Shown here: positions 19,001 to 27,747 of the stretch, piece after piece
Numbering within the stretch: the stretch's first letter is position 1
Layout of the letters: each line of letters opens with the position of its first letter
Source: Stramenopiles sp. TOSAG23-3
Lineage: Eukaryota; Sar
Direction: 5' to 3'
DNA: 40,503 nt
Assembly: GCA_900128585.1 (NCBI GenBank)
Contig: LT642182.1
Coordinates: forward strand, 1 to 40,503
Position numbers and translations under genes: made by a program
Notes under the pieces: generated by a model
Seen by the model: the letters and a program-made list of their open reading frames with translations, nothing else
Databases searched by the model: none
Told to the model about the DNA's origin: nothing

Positions 19001-20035
19001 ACGCCTGTTACAACCAGCGAGAGGTTGTTGGCCATTGTAATCATGCTGTTTGGGGCGACGATATTTGGATACGTAATTGGCAATGTAGCAGCAACTACTA
19101 TGACGAATGATATTGCCCAGGCCAGAAAGGAAGACAAGATGAAAGAAGTTTCTTCTTATTTGAAAGAAAAAGGGATTTCCAGGTCTCTGAAAAAGAAAGT
19201 AGAAAACTTCTTTACCTACTTTTTTGAAAATCGTTCCGCATTTGACGAAAACGAATTGCTTGAGGATTTGCCGAGCAGTACGCGAAACCGGATATATATG
19301 CATTTATATGGTGATATTGCGGCAAAATTTAGCCATTCGATTTTAAAGGGAATTCGCAGGAGCCATGCTTGTTTTATCATGTCCAATATGCGACCTCAAG
19401 TGTACAGCCCCAAAGATATCGTTTACCGGGAGGGAGATCCTGGACAGGCTATCTACCTAATCCAGCAAGGTGTAATCGAGGAATTGCGATACCAGCAAGC
19501 AGACAAGATTAATCGCACTTATTTCGAAGGCTCTTATTTTGGGGAAAAAGCACTCATGCTGAACATAGAGCGTTTGAATACAGTAAGAGCGCGAACAATG
19601 GCAACATTGCTTATATTGTCCAAGCATACCATAGGCAATTTGGTGGATAAAAGCGGAGATATATCCAATTCTTTGAACCAAATGCTAGTTTCAACAGTCA
19701 AGCTAACGATATCGAGGGAGCAACAATCTCGGGCTAAAGAAAACAGCGGCTTTAAATCCAAAGTAAATTCTAAGGTGTACTCGTTGCTATTATCAAAAGC
19801 TAAGGTCATCCGAGGTAGAACAGCTTCCGGGAGGTCGCGAAACCTAACGCGTACGCATTCGGCATTTAATATGAGAAAGAAAAAAACGCTAAAAAAATCA
19901 TCCGATGAGAAGGAGACAGAGAAAGGAGTCGATACTTTATTTGAGGATATTCATGCAGGAACCCAAGAAGAGTTTGGGGAAGATATTACAGGAGGTGAAG
20001 CAGATGCCGGGGCTGGCGGCGGTGCTCCCCGATGA
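16031..20035 (+). CDS. Tandem two-repeat voltage-gated K+ channel, each repeat 6TM plus cyclic-nucleotide-binding domain
   Basis: This 1334-residue plasma-membrane protein contains two complete channel units of the EAG/CNG/plant-Shaker type. Repeat 1: S1 at about 115-140, S4 KLIRTLRLFRLTKLVRVFK (228-246), pore filter GVGYGD (327-332), S6, C-linker and a CNBD at about 445-590. Repeat 2: S1 from about 770, S4 KLIKTLRLIRLLKLARVLK (about 893-911), pore filter TVGYGD (984-989), C-linker and CNBD (about 1115-1220). The linker (about 695-730) is very acidic. CNBD2 keeps the phosphate-cassette pattern FGEKALML-x3-R; CNBD1 has FGHETF and a long insertion, with no clear cassette Arg. Two chains should assemble a four-repeat pore. 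The start ATG at 16031 is preceded by an in-frame non-coding leader. Ion selectivity is inferred from GYGD. Confidence 0.93.
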   Translation: MSVIPLMQKKMKEKANSAKLNGFAGTLSARHLADEIEGVDLAKPIVGDDTADSFWKGIHNHHQNAYVVNKGVMAHITEITQDARSHAKMEENERIRKAAGRFLLPKVYLINPRHKYKVGWDVYIGAVILYSAIVIPYSIGFSVEFPDDTAIGGLNIFFDLCFGLDLIFSFNMVYYDDVHGNIITNRWQIAKQYLSTWFAIDFFSTLPIDRIAIGVMGREGGSSARSIKLIRTLRLFRLTKLVRVFKLKKFAELINDLEINQGFISLGNLMFRIIFCAHLLACFWNLTHVNAEPGMNTWSLHFGVSPSADVGEHYVAALYWTAATMMGVGYGDVYAVNSWERAYSILAQIVGAFTFGYILATMTIFYESSDPRTAKIDAHIDELKSYMHERKLPKKLQNQVLMNFQYRYQTKSIFAEKEILAELSTHLADEVTKNGYAEIISRFPFLKTCRTRFVTSVMLNMKPVYIEENDVLYYQGRMSPGLFLLREGMVIATAVLGESKLPKTPSMQFMNKNVSEEPNPPNNDATQSRLIGVFQAGSHFGHETFCTKKASLSYFRAAANSDVLMVPCEDMEHLLAEASHIFDDLNKDGAALYENLQTVVGIHNRIECIPPGPVDPEQMPDLKVVFNGQLRGYGHKRRTLTFAKVQSSKKLFKDLDPDGDIDITKLLESTRETLYPCMFPPSRRHSLPSTDMDNVDVEDLEDTDDEEEEDQDEERKIARRKSSWDGESLSQVIRHKSTHHDVRDKMVTVNLTAKQILNLGFVHPQYNIKQRFDILIGMLIIYSVVAIPYQIAFDIDSEAGWLVFDWTVDILFAVDICVTAKTPYMDPEKRTYICANRMIVEKYVKSWFAIDFFSTVPIDKIAASIALNNSAGGDDGKNLKLVKLIKTLRLIRLLKLARVLKLGKIQDSLEDIFDSPNTFKLLKLCLMLFGCAHMIGCAWFAVSPKGTPPHEAWWGQLEDLQYEQDNTEQLYLASLYWAFTTMTTVGYGDITPVTTSERLLAIVIMLFGATIFGYVIGNVAATTMTNDIAQARKEDKMKEVSSYLKEKGISRSLKKKVENFFTYFFENRSAFDENELLEDLPSSTRNRIYMHLYGDIAAKFSHSILKGIRRSHACFIMSNMRPQVYSPKDIVYREGDPGQAIYLIQQGVIEELRYQQADKINRTYFEGSYFGEKALMLNIERLNTVRARTMATLLILSKHTIGNLVDKSGDISNSLNQMLVSTVKLTISREQQSRAKENSGFKSKVNSKVYSLLLSKAKVIRGRTASGRSRNLTRTHSAFNMRKKKTLKKSSDEKETEKGVDTLFEDIHAGTQEEFGEDITGGEADAGAGGGAPR

Positions 20036-20651
20036 TGATATAGCTTTGTGACATTTGAGAATGAATAGTATGGAATAGGATGAAACCGTGTCGTCGTATA
20101 TTACAGACGGACTACACACTTAAAACGTGAGTAAAAATTACGAAGGCAATGGGTACCCGTACTTGTATTACGTAGAGACTATCTCTTATAATTAGGGATA
20201 AATAAAAGGAACCTCGAAATCTTGTTTTTCTTTTTACAATAATATTGTAGTCTAGTGTATTATTATAGAGTATATTTTACAAGTACGTATTAATTAGTCG
20301 TATAAAGAAGCAAACGAGTGGAACTCTTTGATGATCGAATCGATGATGTTGATGATGTTTGGAATGTTGTTGTATTATTATTTTATTATTATTATTATAT
20401 TTTTTTTTTACTTTTTTATTATTATTATTAAAATTATTATATTATTAGACTATAATATATGAACCAAGTTTTTTATTATTATTATTGGGTTTCTCTTCGT
20501 TCATAAACATTTGGCGGTGTAAATATTAACCACAGAAATGCATGATAATTTAGTCCCATTATAACATGTTAATTTAAGTACCAGCGAAGTCACCGAAGAG
20601 ATTAGTTCGCATGCTTTCTTTGTCTAGTCGTGGGTAAGTATTTCACGGGAT
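20036..20651. other. Intergenic region with TTA microsatellite
   Basis: This AT-rich spacer contains an imperfect TTATTATTATTA microsatellite and T-run at about 20370-20500 and a GATGATGTTGATGATG stretch at about 20341-20356. No gene is supported. Confidence 0.6.
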
Positions 20652-21587
20652 ATGCCAGGCAGTTGCGTAGATTCAAAAGCTGAAAGTCAGCACGCCCTGG
20701 AGAGCGCTGCGCCAACCGCAACTTCTCTGGGGACTATTCGCGATAAATATGAACAAGAAATATATTTAAAATGTAAAGCTGATCCAAATGCGCGCCCGGT
20801 GACTAGCCTTCACGATTACGGTACTGGATGGGAGATTACCAGTCTTAAAATGACGAAACAATTTTACGCCGAAGACAACGAGTCAATTTATAGAGCAGTT
20901 TTAGGATACGTTCCGTTAGCTAATGTTGTCAAGGGCTGTGCTCCTTTCAACGTCGTATTATGGGTTTATAGCCTGAAGCCAGAGGACATTTTTTGGACGT
21001 CAGCGAAACAAAGGTGGACGCATTTGCACGTAGCTGGGAGAAACGGTGCTGCATACTTAATCCCATGGCTTTATGAAACAAACCCCTCTGCTGCGGATAT
21101 GAAAGACACGCAAGGGCGGACGCCGTTGGACGTTGCAATTGAAGAGGATATTTGGTGGAAGGCAAATCCTGATAAATGCATTGGCTGCGACCATTATGCT
21201 CGAACGTATAATATAGCCACAGCGACAGAACCTTTGTATTGTATTGCGTGCGCTCACGAAAAGGACGAAAAAGATATTAAAGACGGGATTCGGGCGGAAG
21301 GGCAGGAAATGGTCGACATCGTCAACATGGTGTGCATAAAGTGCAAGAAGCGAACAGCAAATTTTAATGTGTTGACAGATCCAGTTTCACGGTACTGTGG
21401 GGTCTGCGCAACACCAGATATGTATAACTTAGTTATTCACAAATGCATCCCTAATTCGGACAAATGCGTCCAACTTTTACGAGAAATCAAGACTTCCAGG
21501 GATAAGGGTCAAAAAGAACATTTGAATCGACTGCGGGCGACTGCAATGAGCTGCAAGTTAAAGCATTACGCTGATCTGGTCTTTTAG
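20652..21587 (+). CDS. Ankyrin-repeat protein with two EsV-1-7-like CxxC zinc motifs
   Basis: The 311-residue protein has an ankyrin-like region at about residues 100-170 (RWTHLHVAGRNGAAYLIPWL, then TQGRTPLDVAIEEDIWWK). Two equal cysteine modules follow, each C-x2-C-x17-C-x2-C with Tyr before the third Cys: CIGC...YCIAC (about 177-201) and CIKC...YCGVC (about 226-250). The second is embedded in MVDIVNMVCIKCKKRTANF, strongly reminiscent of EsV-1-7 repeats (C-x4-C-x16-C-x2-H, linked by MVDV) known from brown algae and other stramenopiles. The spacing and the final Cys in place of His differ, so I call it EsV-1-7-like. Each module should bind one zinc ion. No membrane segment is visible. The start ATG at 20652 is the first in frame. 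A regulatory role is inferred only. Confidence 0.75.
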   Translation: MPGSCVDSKAESQHALESAAPTATSLGTIRDKYEQEIYLKCKADPNARPVTSLHDYGTGWEITSLKMTKQFYAEDNESIYRAVLGYVPLANVVKGCAPFNVVLWVYSLKPEDIFWTSAKQRWTHLHVAGRNGAAYLIPWLYETNPSAADMKDTQGRTPLDVAIEEDIWWKANPDKCIGCDHYARTYNIATATEPLYCIACAHEKDEKDIKDGIRAEGQEMVDIVNMVCIKCKKRTANFNVLTDPVSRYCGVCATPDMYNLVIHKCIPNSDKCVQLLREIKTSRDKGQKEHLNRLRATAMSCKLKHYADLVF

Positions 21588-22076
21588 GTTGTAGGGCAGA
21601 TGTATGGTATAAATTTTTGCTGGGAGCTTAGGGGAAGGTCATTTTTACATGTTCATACCGTTGTATTAAAAACAAAAAATTGGCTGCAAACTTATCTCTC
21701 TACTCTTGTGGTTTTACTAATCACTAAACCCTTGTCACTTAGTCTTGACTATCAAGCTCAGATGTACTCCATGCGCACATATTCATATTAAAGTATCATA
21801 CAAGTGCAATAATTGCCAACAATACTTCTCGTATTTTTAATCAAATCTCCCGTCTGAAAATTAAACTAAATTTTCGTAAGATTACTTTTTCATGTTTAAT
21901 CAATTCAAAACATTTATGCTTGGGGAAGTAAGAACACTCATTTTTTTAGTTCCGTTCCTAAATATATGAGGAATTAGTAGTCATAATATATGACTACTAA
22001 AAAATTAAACTTTTTATGATATTTTTTGTTTTTTTATAGTTCGTAAATCATTGAACCAAAAACATAAATTAATTGC
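21588..22076. other. Convergent intergenic region
   Basis: This AT-rich spacer lies between the 3' ends of the ankyrin/zinc gene and the FAD-monooxygenase gene. A diverged, inverted relative of the CAGCCAAT box (AAAAAATTGGCTGC) sits at about 21675-21688. ATATATGACTACTA and TAGTAGTCATAATATAT at about 21975-22000 form a short inverted repeat that could be a 3'-end hairpin. The 63-codon frame at 21600-21791 is not supported. Confidence 0.55.
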
Positions 22077-24135
22077 TTACGCCAGCCCCTTCTTCAAAGA
22101 TGCAAATGCAGCTTCAGCCCATAGTCTATATTGTTGAGCAGTCGGCTTCATCTGGAACACACCATTATCGGCATGAAAATAATCTTCTGGGTTATCTAAA
22201 CACGATTTAAGGCTCGGATGCAAATCAACATAAACAACTAGTTCTTCACTATCAAGTTTTTTGCAAAGCGTTTGCAGGCATTCGTTGTACATCTGAACTG
22301 TTTTCGAACGGGAAGGGTGCATTGAAAAATAGTCTGGGATACTAAGAACAACCACGTGCCCTCTGTACTTTCCATCGCTTTGTACCAAAGATATCGCGTG
22401 TTGTAGAAGAGAATCAAAATCTTGAACAAAAATATCAGCGGGCACATTCTCATTAAAACCTATTTCTATGACCACCAAGTTGTAAGCATCTTTAAAATGC
22501 TTGCTCGAACATTGATTTGTCACGTTCTGCAAAACGTCTTTGACTCCCCAAGACGGCTTTGCAACAGAATGGTACTTGGCAAATTGTGGGGTATTCTTCC
22601 ATGCCTTGTTCAATTTCTTTATGAGTTGTGCAGGAAATGATTTTGACTTTTTGACTCCATCGCCATACATGAATTGATCCCCTAGACAAAGGACGAAATA
22701 ATTAGGTTCGTTGCAATTCTGACTAATTCTTGTGCTGTCCACCCTATTCACCCCAGAAACCGGTGTACGACTGTGCAGCTTCGATTTTCGTGGCTGCGCT
22801 GGAATAACAACAGCATCTTTAATTTTCTTGTCCAAATGCTTGGTCCAGCTACCGATGTTCAAATTCTTCAATGTCAATGTTAAATTGTGGTTCGGAACAT
22901 CCGTTCTACGAATATGCGAATTGCGATTTACGGGGATATGTAATCTTGACACCTTTTGTCGTGAGACCATAACCTTTTCCTGATTCTTTGCCGATATTGC
23001 TCGCTCATATGACAAAATAGCGCTTTCTACCGAATCGCAATGAGAGGAAGAGAGTTTGTCGGCGAGCTTCATTGCATCCAAGATCGCTCGGTTGGCTCCC
23101 TGCGATTTGAACGGGCTCATCGCATGTAGAGCGTCCCCTATCAATGTTACACGGGACACCCGTCTCAACACATCTGGGACAAGAGGATCAAAATCAAAAA
23201 CGGGTGTTCCCATAATATTTTCTAAATCCGTGCAAGCCACCATTTCTGGAACCGGCGAATGAAAAGATTTAACCTTTTCCAGTATAGTCATTTTCAAATC
23301 TTGTTTATTTTTTGACAGTTCTTTCGCTTTCTCTATGGCCATGGGAAACGACAGCTGCCACATTGTCTGTACTGCTACTGGACAACTGGTGGGTGGTTTA
23401 GGTGCTACTTTTGTGTCAGATTGACTGGTTGAAAAATGACTTGAAAACGGCATGCAAAAAAGGCGAACAGTGCCATTGCTGCTTTCGAATATTACTTGAT
23501 CCAGCAGTTCATGATCATACTGCACAATTCCAAGAACAACAATTACTCCCAAATAATTAAGAGGAGGAGAGTCGAACAATTTATTTCTAACAAAGGAGTA
23601 GATACCATCGGCGCCTACTAAAAGGTCTACTTCTTCTTCAGAAATGTTAGCGTTGCCCAGTGGGACCGGTGGGTTCGGAGCGAATTGCAGAGTCACCGAT
23701 GCCCCTACCTTGATGTCAGCAACCCTTTTATTCCAAGACACGTATTGCCGCACAGGTTCCATCAGCAAATACCGTAAGTCTTGTCGAGACAAGTGAACAT
23801 TGAACTTTTTTGAATCTACAAATTTGTAGAACGTTCGGCCGAAAAACGATATAATGTCGCCGTTCTCGGCAAATATGTATCTTGCGGTGGAGGGGGTGTC
23901 CAGGTCAAAAATAGATTGAATCCCTAACTCGAGCAAGCTATTAACTGCTTGCTGTATCGTCAATCCATACCCTTGGCGCCGCTCGCTAAACGATTTGTCT
24001 TTCTCGTAAATCTTAACGTCCACAAAACCCCTCTGTTTCAAGGCGCACGCAAGAGCACAGCCGCCGATTCCAGCCCCAACGATACCAATTCTAGTGTTTT
24101 TTGCAACGCCCGCTTTCCCCTTTATTTTTTTGCAT
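22077..24135 (-). CDS. FAD-dependent monooxygenase fused to a C-terminal SGNH-hydrolase-like domain (start affected by a +1 frameshift)
   Basis: The open frame continues from 22077 up to 24134. It encodes a PHBH-fold aromatic-ring-type hydroxylase: GIVGAGIGG for FAD (24086-24060), the DG motif VDLLVGADGIYSFVR, and the GD motif IGDALHAMSPFKSQGANRA. A C-terminal domain of about 215 residues has SGNH/GDSL architecture. Block I is LCLGDQFMYGDGV, where the nucleophile Ser of GDS is Gln (codon CAA, 22676-22674). Block III is IEIGFNE and the last block is DYFHADNG. The oxyanion Asn and catalytic His are kept. No in-frame ATG precedes the FAD motif. The only nearby ATG (24135-24133) is out of frame by one base in an A7 run, giving about 685 residues if one A is removed. 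A non-AUG start or upstream exon is also possible. No signal peptide is seen. Substrate is unknown. Confidence 0.82.
24125..24131. other. Homopolymer at the FAD-monooxygenase frameshift
   Basis: Seven T on the + strand (A7 on the coding strand) lie directly after the ATG and Cys/Gln codon. With six A the ATG at 24135 joins the FAD-motif frame; with seven it does not, and an in-frame TAA at 24137-24135 closes the main frame upstream. Confidence 0.75.
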
Positions 24136-25001
24136 TATTATCAGTTCTTCCGAGCCGGGCGAACGATTGGCTTGCCCAAAACCTACGGTATAACCGCTCG
24201 TAGTTATTTCTTTCCAACACAATCTGTTTTGTCAAAATTAATCTTATAATAATTTTGTCTCATTGTTTTGCAAGGTTCAGTTTGCATCATCAAAAATAAA
24301 AAATATAATAATAATAATCATCATCAATATAAACAACAACACAAAAATCCATCATCACACATCATTTCAGAAGATCTCAGTCGTCGTCGTCATCAGCACA
24401 ACAGCATCAGGTGTTTCTTCAGGTTGGACTCAAAAGACGCAAAAAAAAATACAGGAACAAACCAAGGGGGCAACAAAGAAAAAAAACAATAGAAAAAAAT
24501 ATAATAGGGGAAGTTTGTACTTTCGAAAGTACTGACTACGAGTACTCTAGCTCACCAGGACAAATAACTTGAATTAATTTATCTAATATTCGTACATCAT
24601 ACATAATATTATAGGAAGAGAGAAGAGAAGAAAGAAGCGTCTTCTCTTCTATTTTTTGTCCGTTTTGATGATGATGAACGATGATGAATAATATTATAAA
24701 AAAATAATTATACCAACAAGTATAATTATTATTATTAATTATTATGTGCGGTGGTGATATGAAGAAAAATATATAAAAATGATGATAGTGATGGCGCACT
24801 TAACACTTTATTTTCATTTTATTCTCCCCCGGCCAAGAAGCTGTTGTGAAAGACAAAGTTCAAGCACGTCATCGAGCTTTATCGTGTTCAGCACGCTTAC
24901 TATTGACACCAGCCTGGTATCCCGAAGTTAGCGGATAGTGTCCTAGCAATCGCGACATACCCAAGGATTCTATAGCCGCGTCACACCATCAACAGTTTTT
25001 C
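24136..25001. other. Divergent intergenic region rich in ATA/ATC repeats
   Basis: The spacer separates the divergent FAD-monooxygenase and coiled-coil genes. It contains AATAATAATAATCATCATCA (about 24306-24325), ACAACAACAC, and GATGATGATGAACGATGATGA (about 24667-24687) tracts. Overlapping plus-strand frames at 24263-24535 and a minus-strand frame at 24536-24799 consist of microsatellite translation and are not supported. Confidence 0.6.
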
Positions 25002-27192
25002 ATGGCTGGTCAACACCGTCTTCGAAAATCGTCCGTGGCAATCCCGGTTGGAGGGACAAATGCGACAAACCATCATTGGGCGTCGTCGCTGCGCTCAGCG
25101 AGCTACGTTCCTGAAGAAGAAAAAAATGAATTGCATAACAGTTTGTTAGAGGCCGACCATCTATCTGATATGAATTTAAGCGCCTCGGAGATAAGAAGAA
25201 AACAACTGATGGACTTGCGAAAGTCGCTTCGGCAGGTCGACCCCCTGGGACAAACGGAGAAACCGAATAGAAGTGGAAAGGACTTAAATAGCAACAGGCC
25301 AACTGAAATATTAGAGGAGGTATACAGTGACGGGCAAGAGAAAAACCAAACGGATTCGTTTTACGTAAACGGCGGTTACAACCCCAATATAGTTCGAAAC
25401 AGCAACGCGTCGACTGCTTTTCACCACAGCACCATCCGCGGCAATCCCAGTGCCCACACTGTCCAAGAAGATAGAATCGTTAGATTGGAAGCCATGAACA
25501 TGGATCAAAAACAATACGCAAAAGAAAAAAAATGTGGAGAGTGAAAAAGTATCGAGCGCGTTAATTCCATCGACACCAAGCGACAAAAGCGAGCTCGTAC
25601 GATTCAAGCTCGACTCCCCGGCGCTAAGGGCACACAACAACCAGACCCGGCAGACAGTAGAGCGAATAGGCGCAGATGGCAGTACTGATTGGGGGGGTGC
25701 ACCACCAGTTCCCAGCATAAAGCGGTATGGCGGCAATATGAGTACTGTACTAGAGCCACCATCTTCGGCCGGGAAAGGAGTTTTAGGGGGATCCAGCACG
25801 CCTTTGCGGAAATATTTAAAACACAGGGTATCTAATGGAATCCAGCAAATGCAGAATTATACACAAGCGATGACAAATGATGAATTGAATGATAGCCATG
25901 TTTCAACAGAGATAACTATGGGGAAAATTAGCTCCTCGAACCGTCAGAACGCAAAGCCATGGATGCCTCCTTCGCCCGGCAGATACACTGCATCTCGCAC
26001 CGGAGGGGGTTACTCTCTAACACCAAAGGATCAGCCAGATAACCTTCCCGCCTCCACCAGGGCAGACTTGAGAGCAATAAAGAGACAACAAAAGCAACAA
26101 AACAAGTTGTTACGGATTTTGTCCGAGAGTCAAAACCTTTCCAACCCTAATACGATCGAACTCCTTGCGTTAGCTGAAAGCAATTCTGATCTCGCGCACA
26201 AATTGGAAGACGTGATAGAAGAAAAGGGTGCGATTCAACTGCAGCTGCAGCTGGAGAGAGAGAAAAGCCAAATGTTAGAGTTGAGATTTGCCGAAATGGT
26301 GGACATTTGCAAAGAAGAAGAGGAGAATAAGATCAAAGCCGAAGAAAGTGCAAAAGGGTTTCTTGAGGAATTGCGGAAGTTAGAAAGGTTAAATGTTCGT
26401 AATCTTGGAAATGCCCATCGAGAGGGGGAAAATGCTCGGCGTTTAGAACAGAAGAACTCACAATTACTTTCTGAAAAAGCTACGTTCGAAGAAAAGTTGC
26501 GACAAACGCAATTAGCCGCAGAAGAAGCAAAACAACGGGAGGAAGTTAAAGGAAACGAATTGGACGAACTCAGGAAACAGGCAGACAGTTTGCGATCGGA
26601 GAATGAGCGCATCGTAGAAAAAATGGGAAGGAGCACCTTGAGTTTAAACGATCAACAAAGGCGTGTAATAGACTTAGAAGATCAGTTGGGAAAAACGAGA
26701 AAAGAGCTGAGCACGCTAGCATCCCTTCAAACGGAAATTAATAGGGCACAGTCTGAAAAAGAATCAGCGATCGTTGAATCGTCACTAAAACAATTTGAGC
26801 GTAAACAAAGACACATAGAAAATATTGCGAGAAAGCAGTATGCAGAATTGCAGGATGCAAAGGAGGAGGTATCTCGTTTGCAATTAGAACTAAAACAGGA
26901 GAAAAATCTTGATACTCGCTCGAAAGAAACAGCGTTGATGATTCACAGTGAAATACAAAAAGAACTAGAGTATTCCAACCAGTTGGTACACAAACTTAAG
27001 GCTGAAATAGCGGAAGCGACTGGGAGTAAAAGTGAGCTCGTAGAAAAAGTGAGACATTTGCAGCAAGACTTGGAAGATTCAAAACGCAGGACGGCGAAGG
27101 CACAAAACGCGGTCTCTTCGATTAACCAAGCAAACATGAACTTGCGCGAAGAGTGCAGAATGCTAGAAATGCAGCTGCAGCAAAGCTTCTGA
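25002..27192 (+). CDS. Large coiled-coil protein, broken by one frameshift at an A8 run
   Basis: The gene is present as two overlapping frames: 25002-25544 (180 codons) and 25534-27192 (its 'start' is only a GTG). Removing one A from the A8 run at 25525-25532 joins them into one protein of about 729 residues, reading AKEKNVESEKVS across the junction. Residues 1-345 are Ser/Asn/Pro-rich and probably disordered. Residues about 350-729 are a long parallel-type coiled coil with dense Glu/Lys/Gln/Leu heptads and no Pro. No globular domain, signal peptide or membrane segment is visible. The architecture (disordered head, long coil) is typical of centrosomal, basal-body or vesicle-tether proteins, but the family is not recognised. 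The ATG at 25002 has the context catggct, with G after ATG. Confidence 0.78.
25525..25532 (+). other. A8 homopolymer at frameshift junction of the coiled-coil gene
   Basis: Upstream frame codons read GAA AAA AAA TGT GGA GAG TGA and the downstream frame is +1. Eight A are observed; seven would keep the frame open through 27192. Confidence 0.8.
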
Positions 27193-27747
27193 GAAAGTGC
27201 CCCTTAGGAAAACATCTCCTCTCCATGTTCTTGTCAAAAATTAAGTTATTTTTTGAGAGCTTTACTCACTCCCGACTGCAAAAAAAATACAAAATACAAA
27301 ACAAAGTACAACAATTATTTCTGTTTTACCACCCTTATGGTGTGTTGCTCTACTGATATTTCCTATTTTTACAATTCATTCAACTTTCGTCCGCTTCCGT
27401 TGTGAAAAGAAGAAGTAGTCGTTCTATATGCTGCATTAAAAACGTTAGTCGGTGCTCTGTGCCTGGACACAACCATAATTATTAGTAGATATATTTTTTT
27501 AAAATTATATTTATTATATTATAGTCTATATTTTAACGAAAAAAAATAAAATGATAAAAATACATTCATTATATTATGATTCCGTCTACCATATTTTATA
27601 ATTCCGTAACGTTGATGGACAGCACTCCTTCTCTCTCATGTTGCATTTGAAGTGTTACGCAGAAAAGCGAGTAATGCCTGCAAAAAAAATATTTTGCATT
27701 TACCATTTAAAAATCTTCTGTTTTGCCACTATTTGATTTCAAAAACC
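27193..27747. other. Intergenic region before the ankyrin-GAF gene
   Basis: This AT-rich spacer has TATATTTTTTTAAAATTATATTTATTATATTATAG-like runs at about 27489-27525 and TTCATTATATTATGATTC at about 27566-27583. The open frame of the next gene extends back to GTG at 27652, but that part is poorly composed and precedes the first ATG (27748). No other gene is supported. Confidence 0.6.

Noticed and set aside
24263-24535. 90- and 74-codon plus-strand frames
   Set aside because: Translation of ATA/ATC/CAA microsatellites.
27652-27747. N-terminal extension of the ankyrin-GAF protein from a GTG
   Set aside because: Nuclear genes start at ATG and the extra 32 residues are Lys/Leu/Phe-rich spacer translation; ATG at 27748 fits better.
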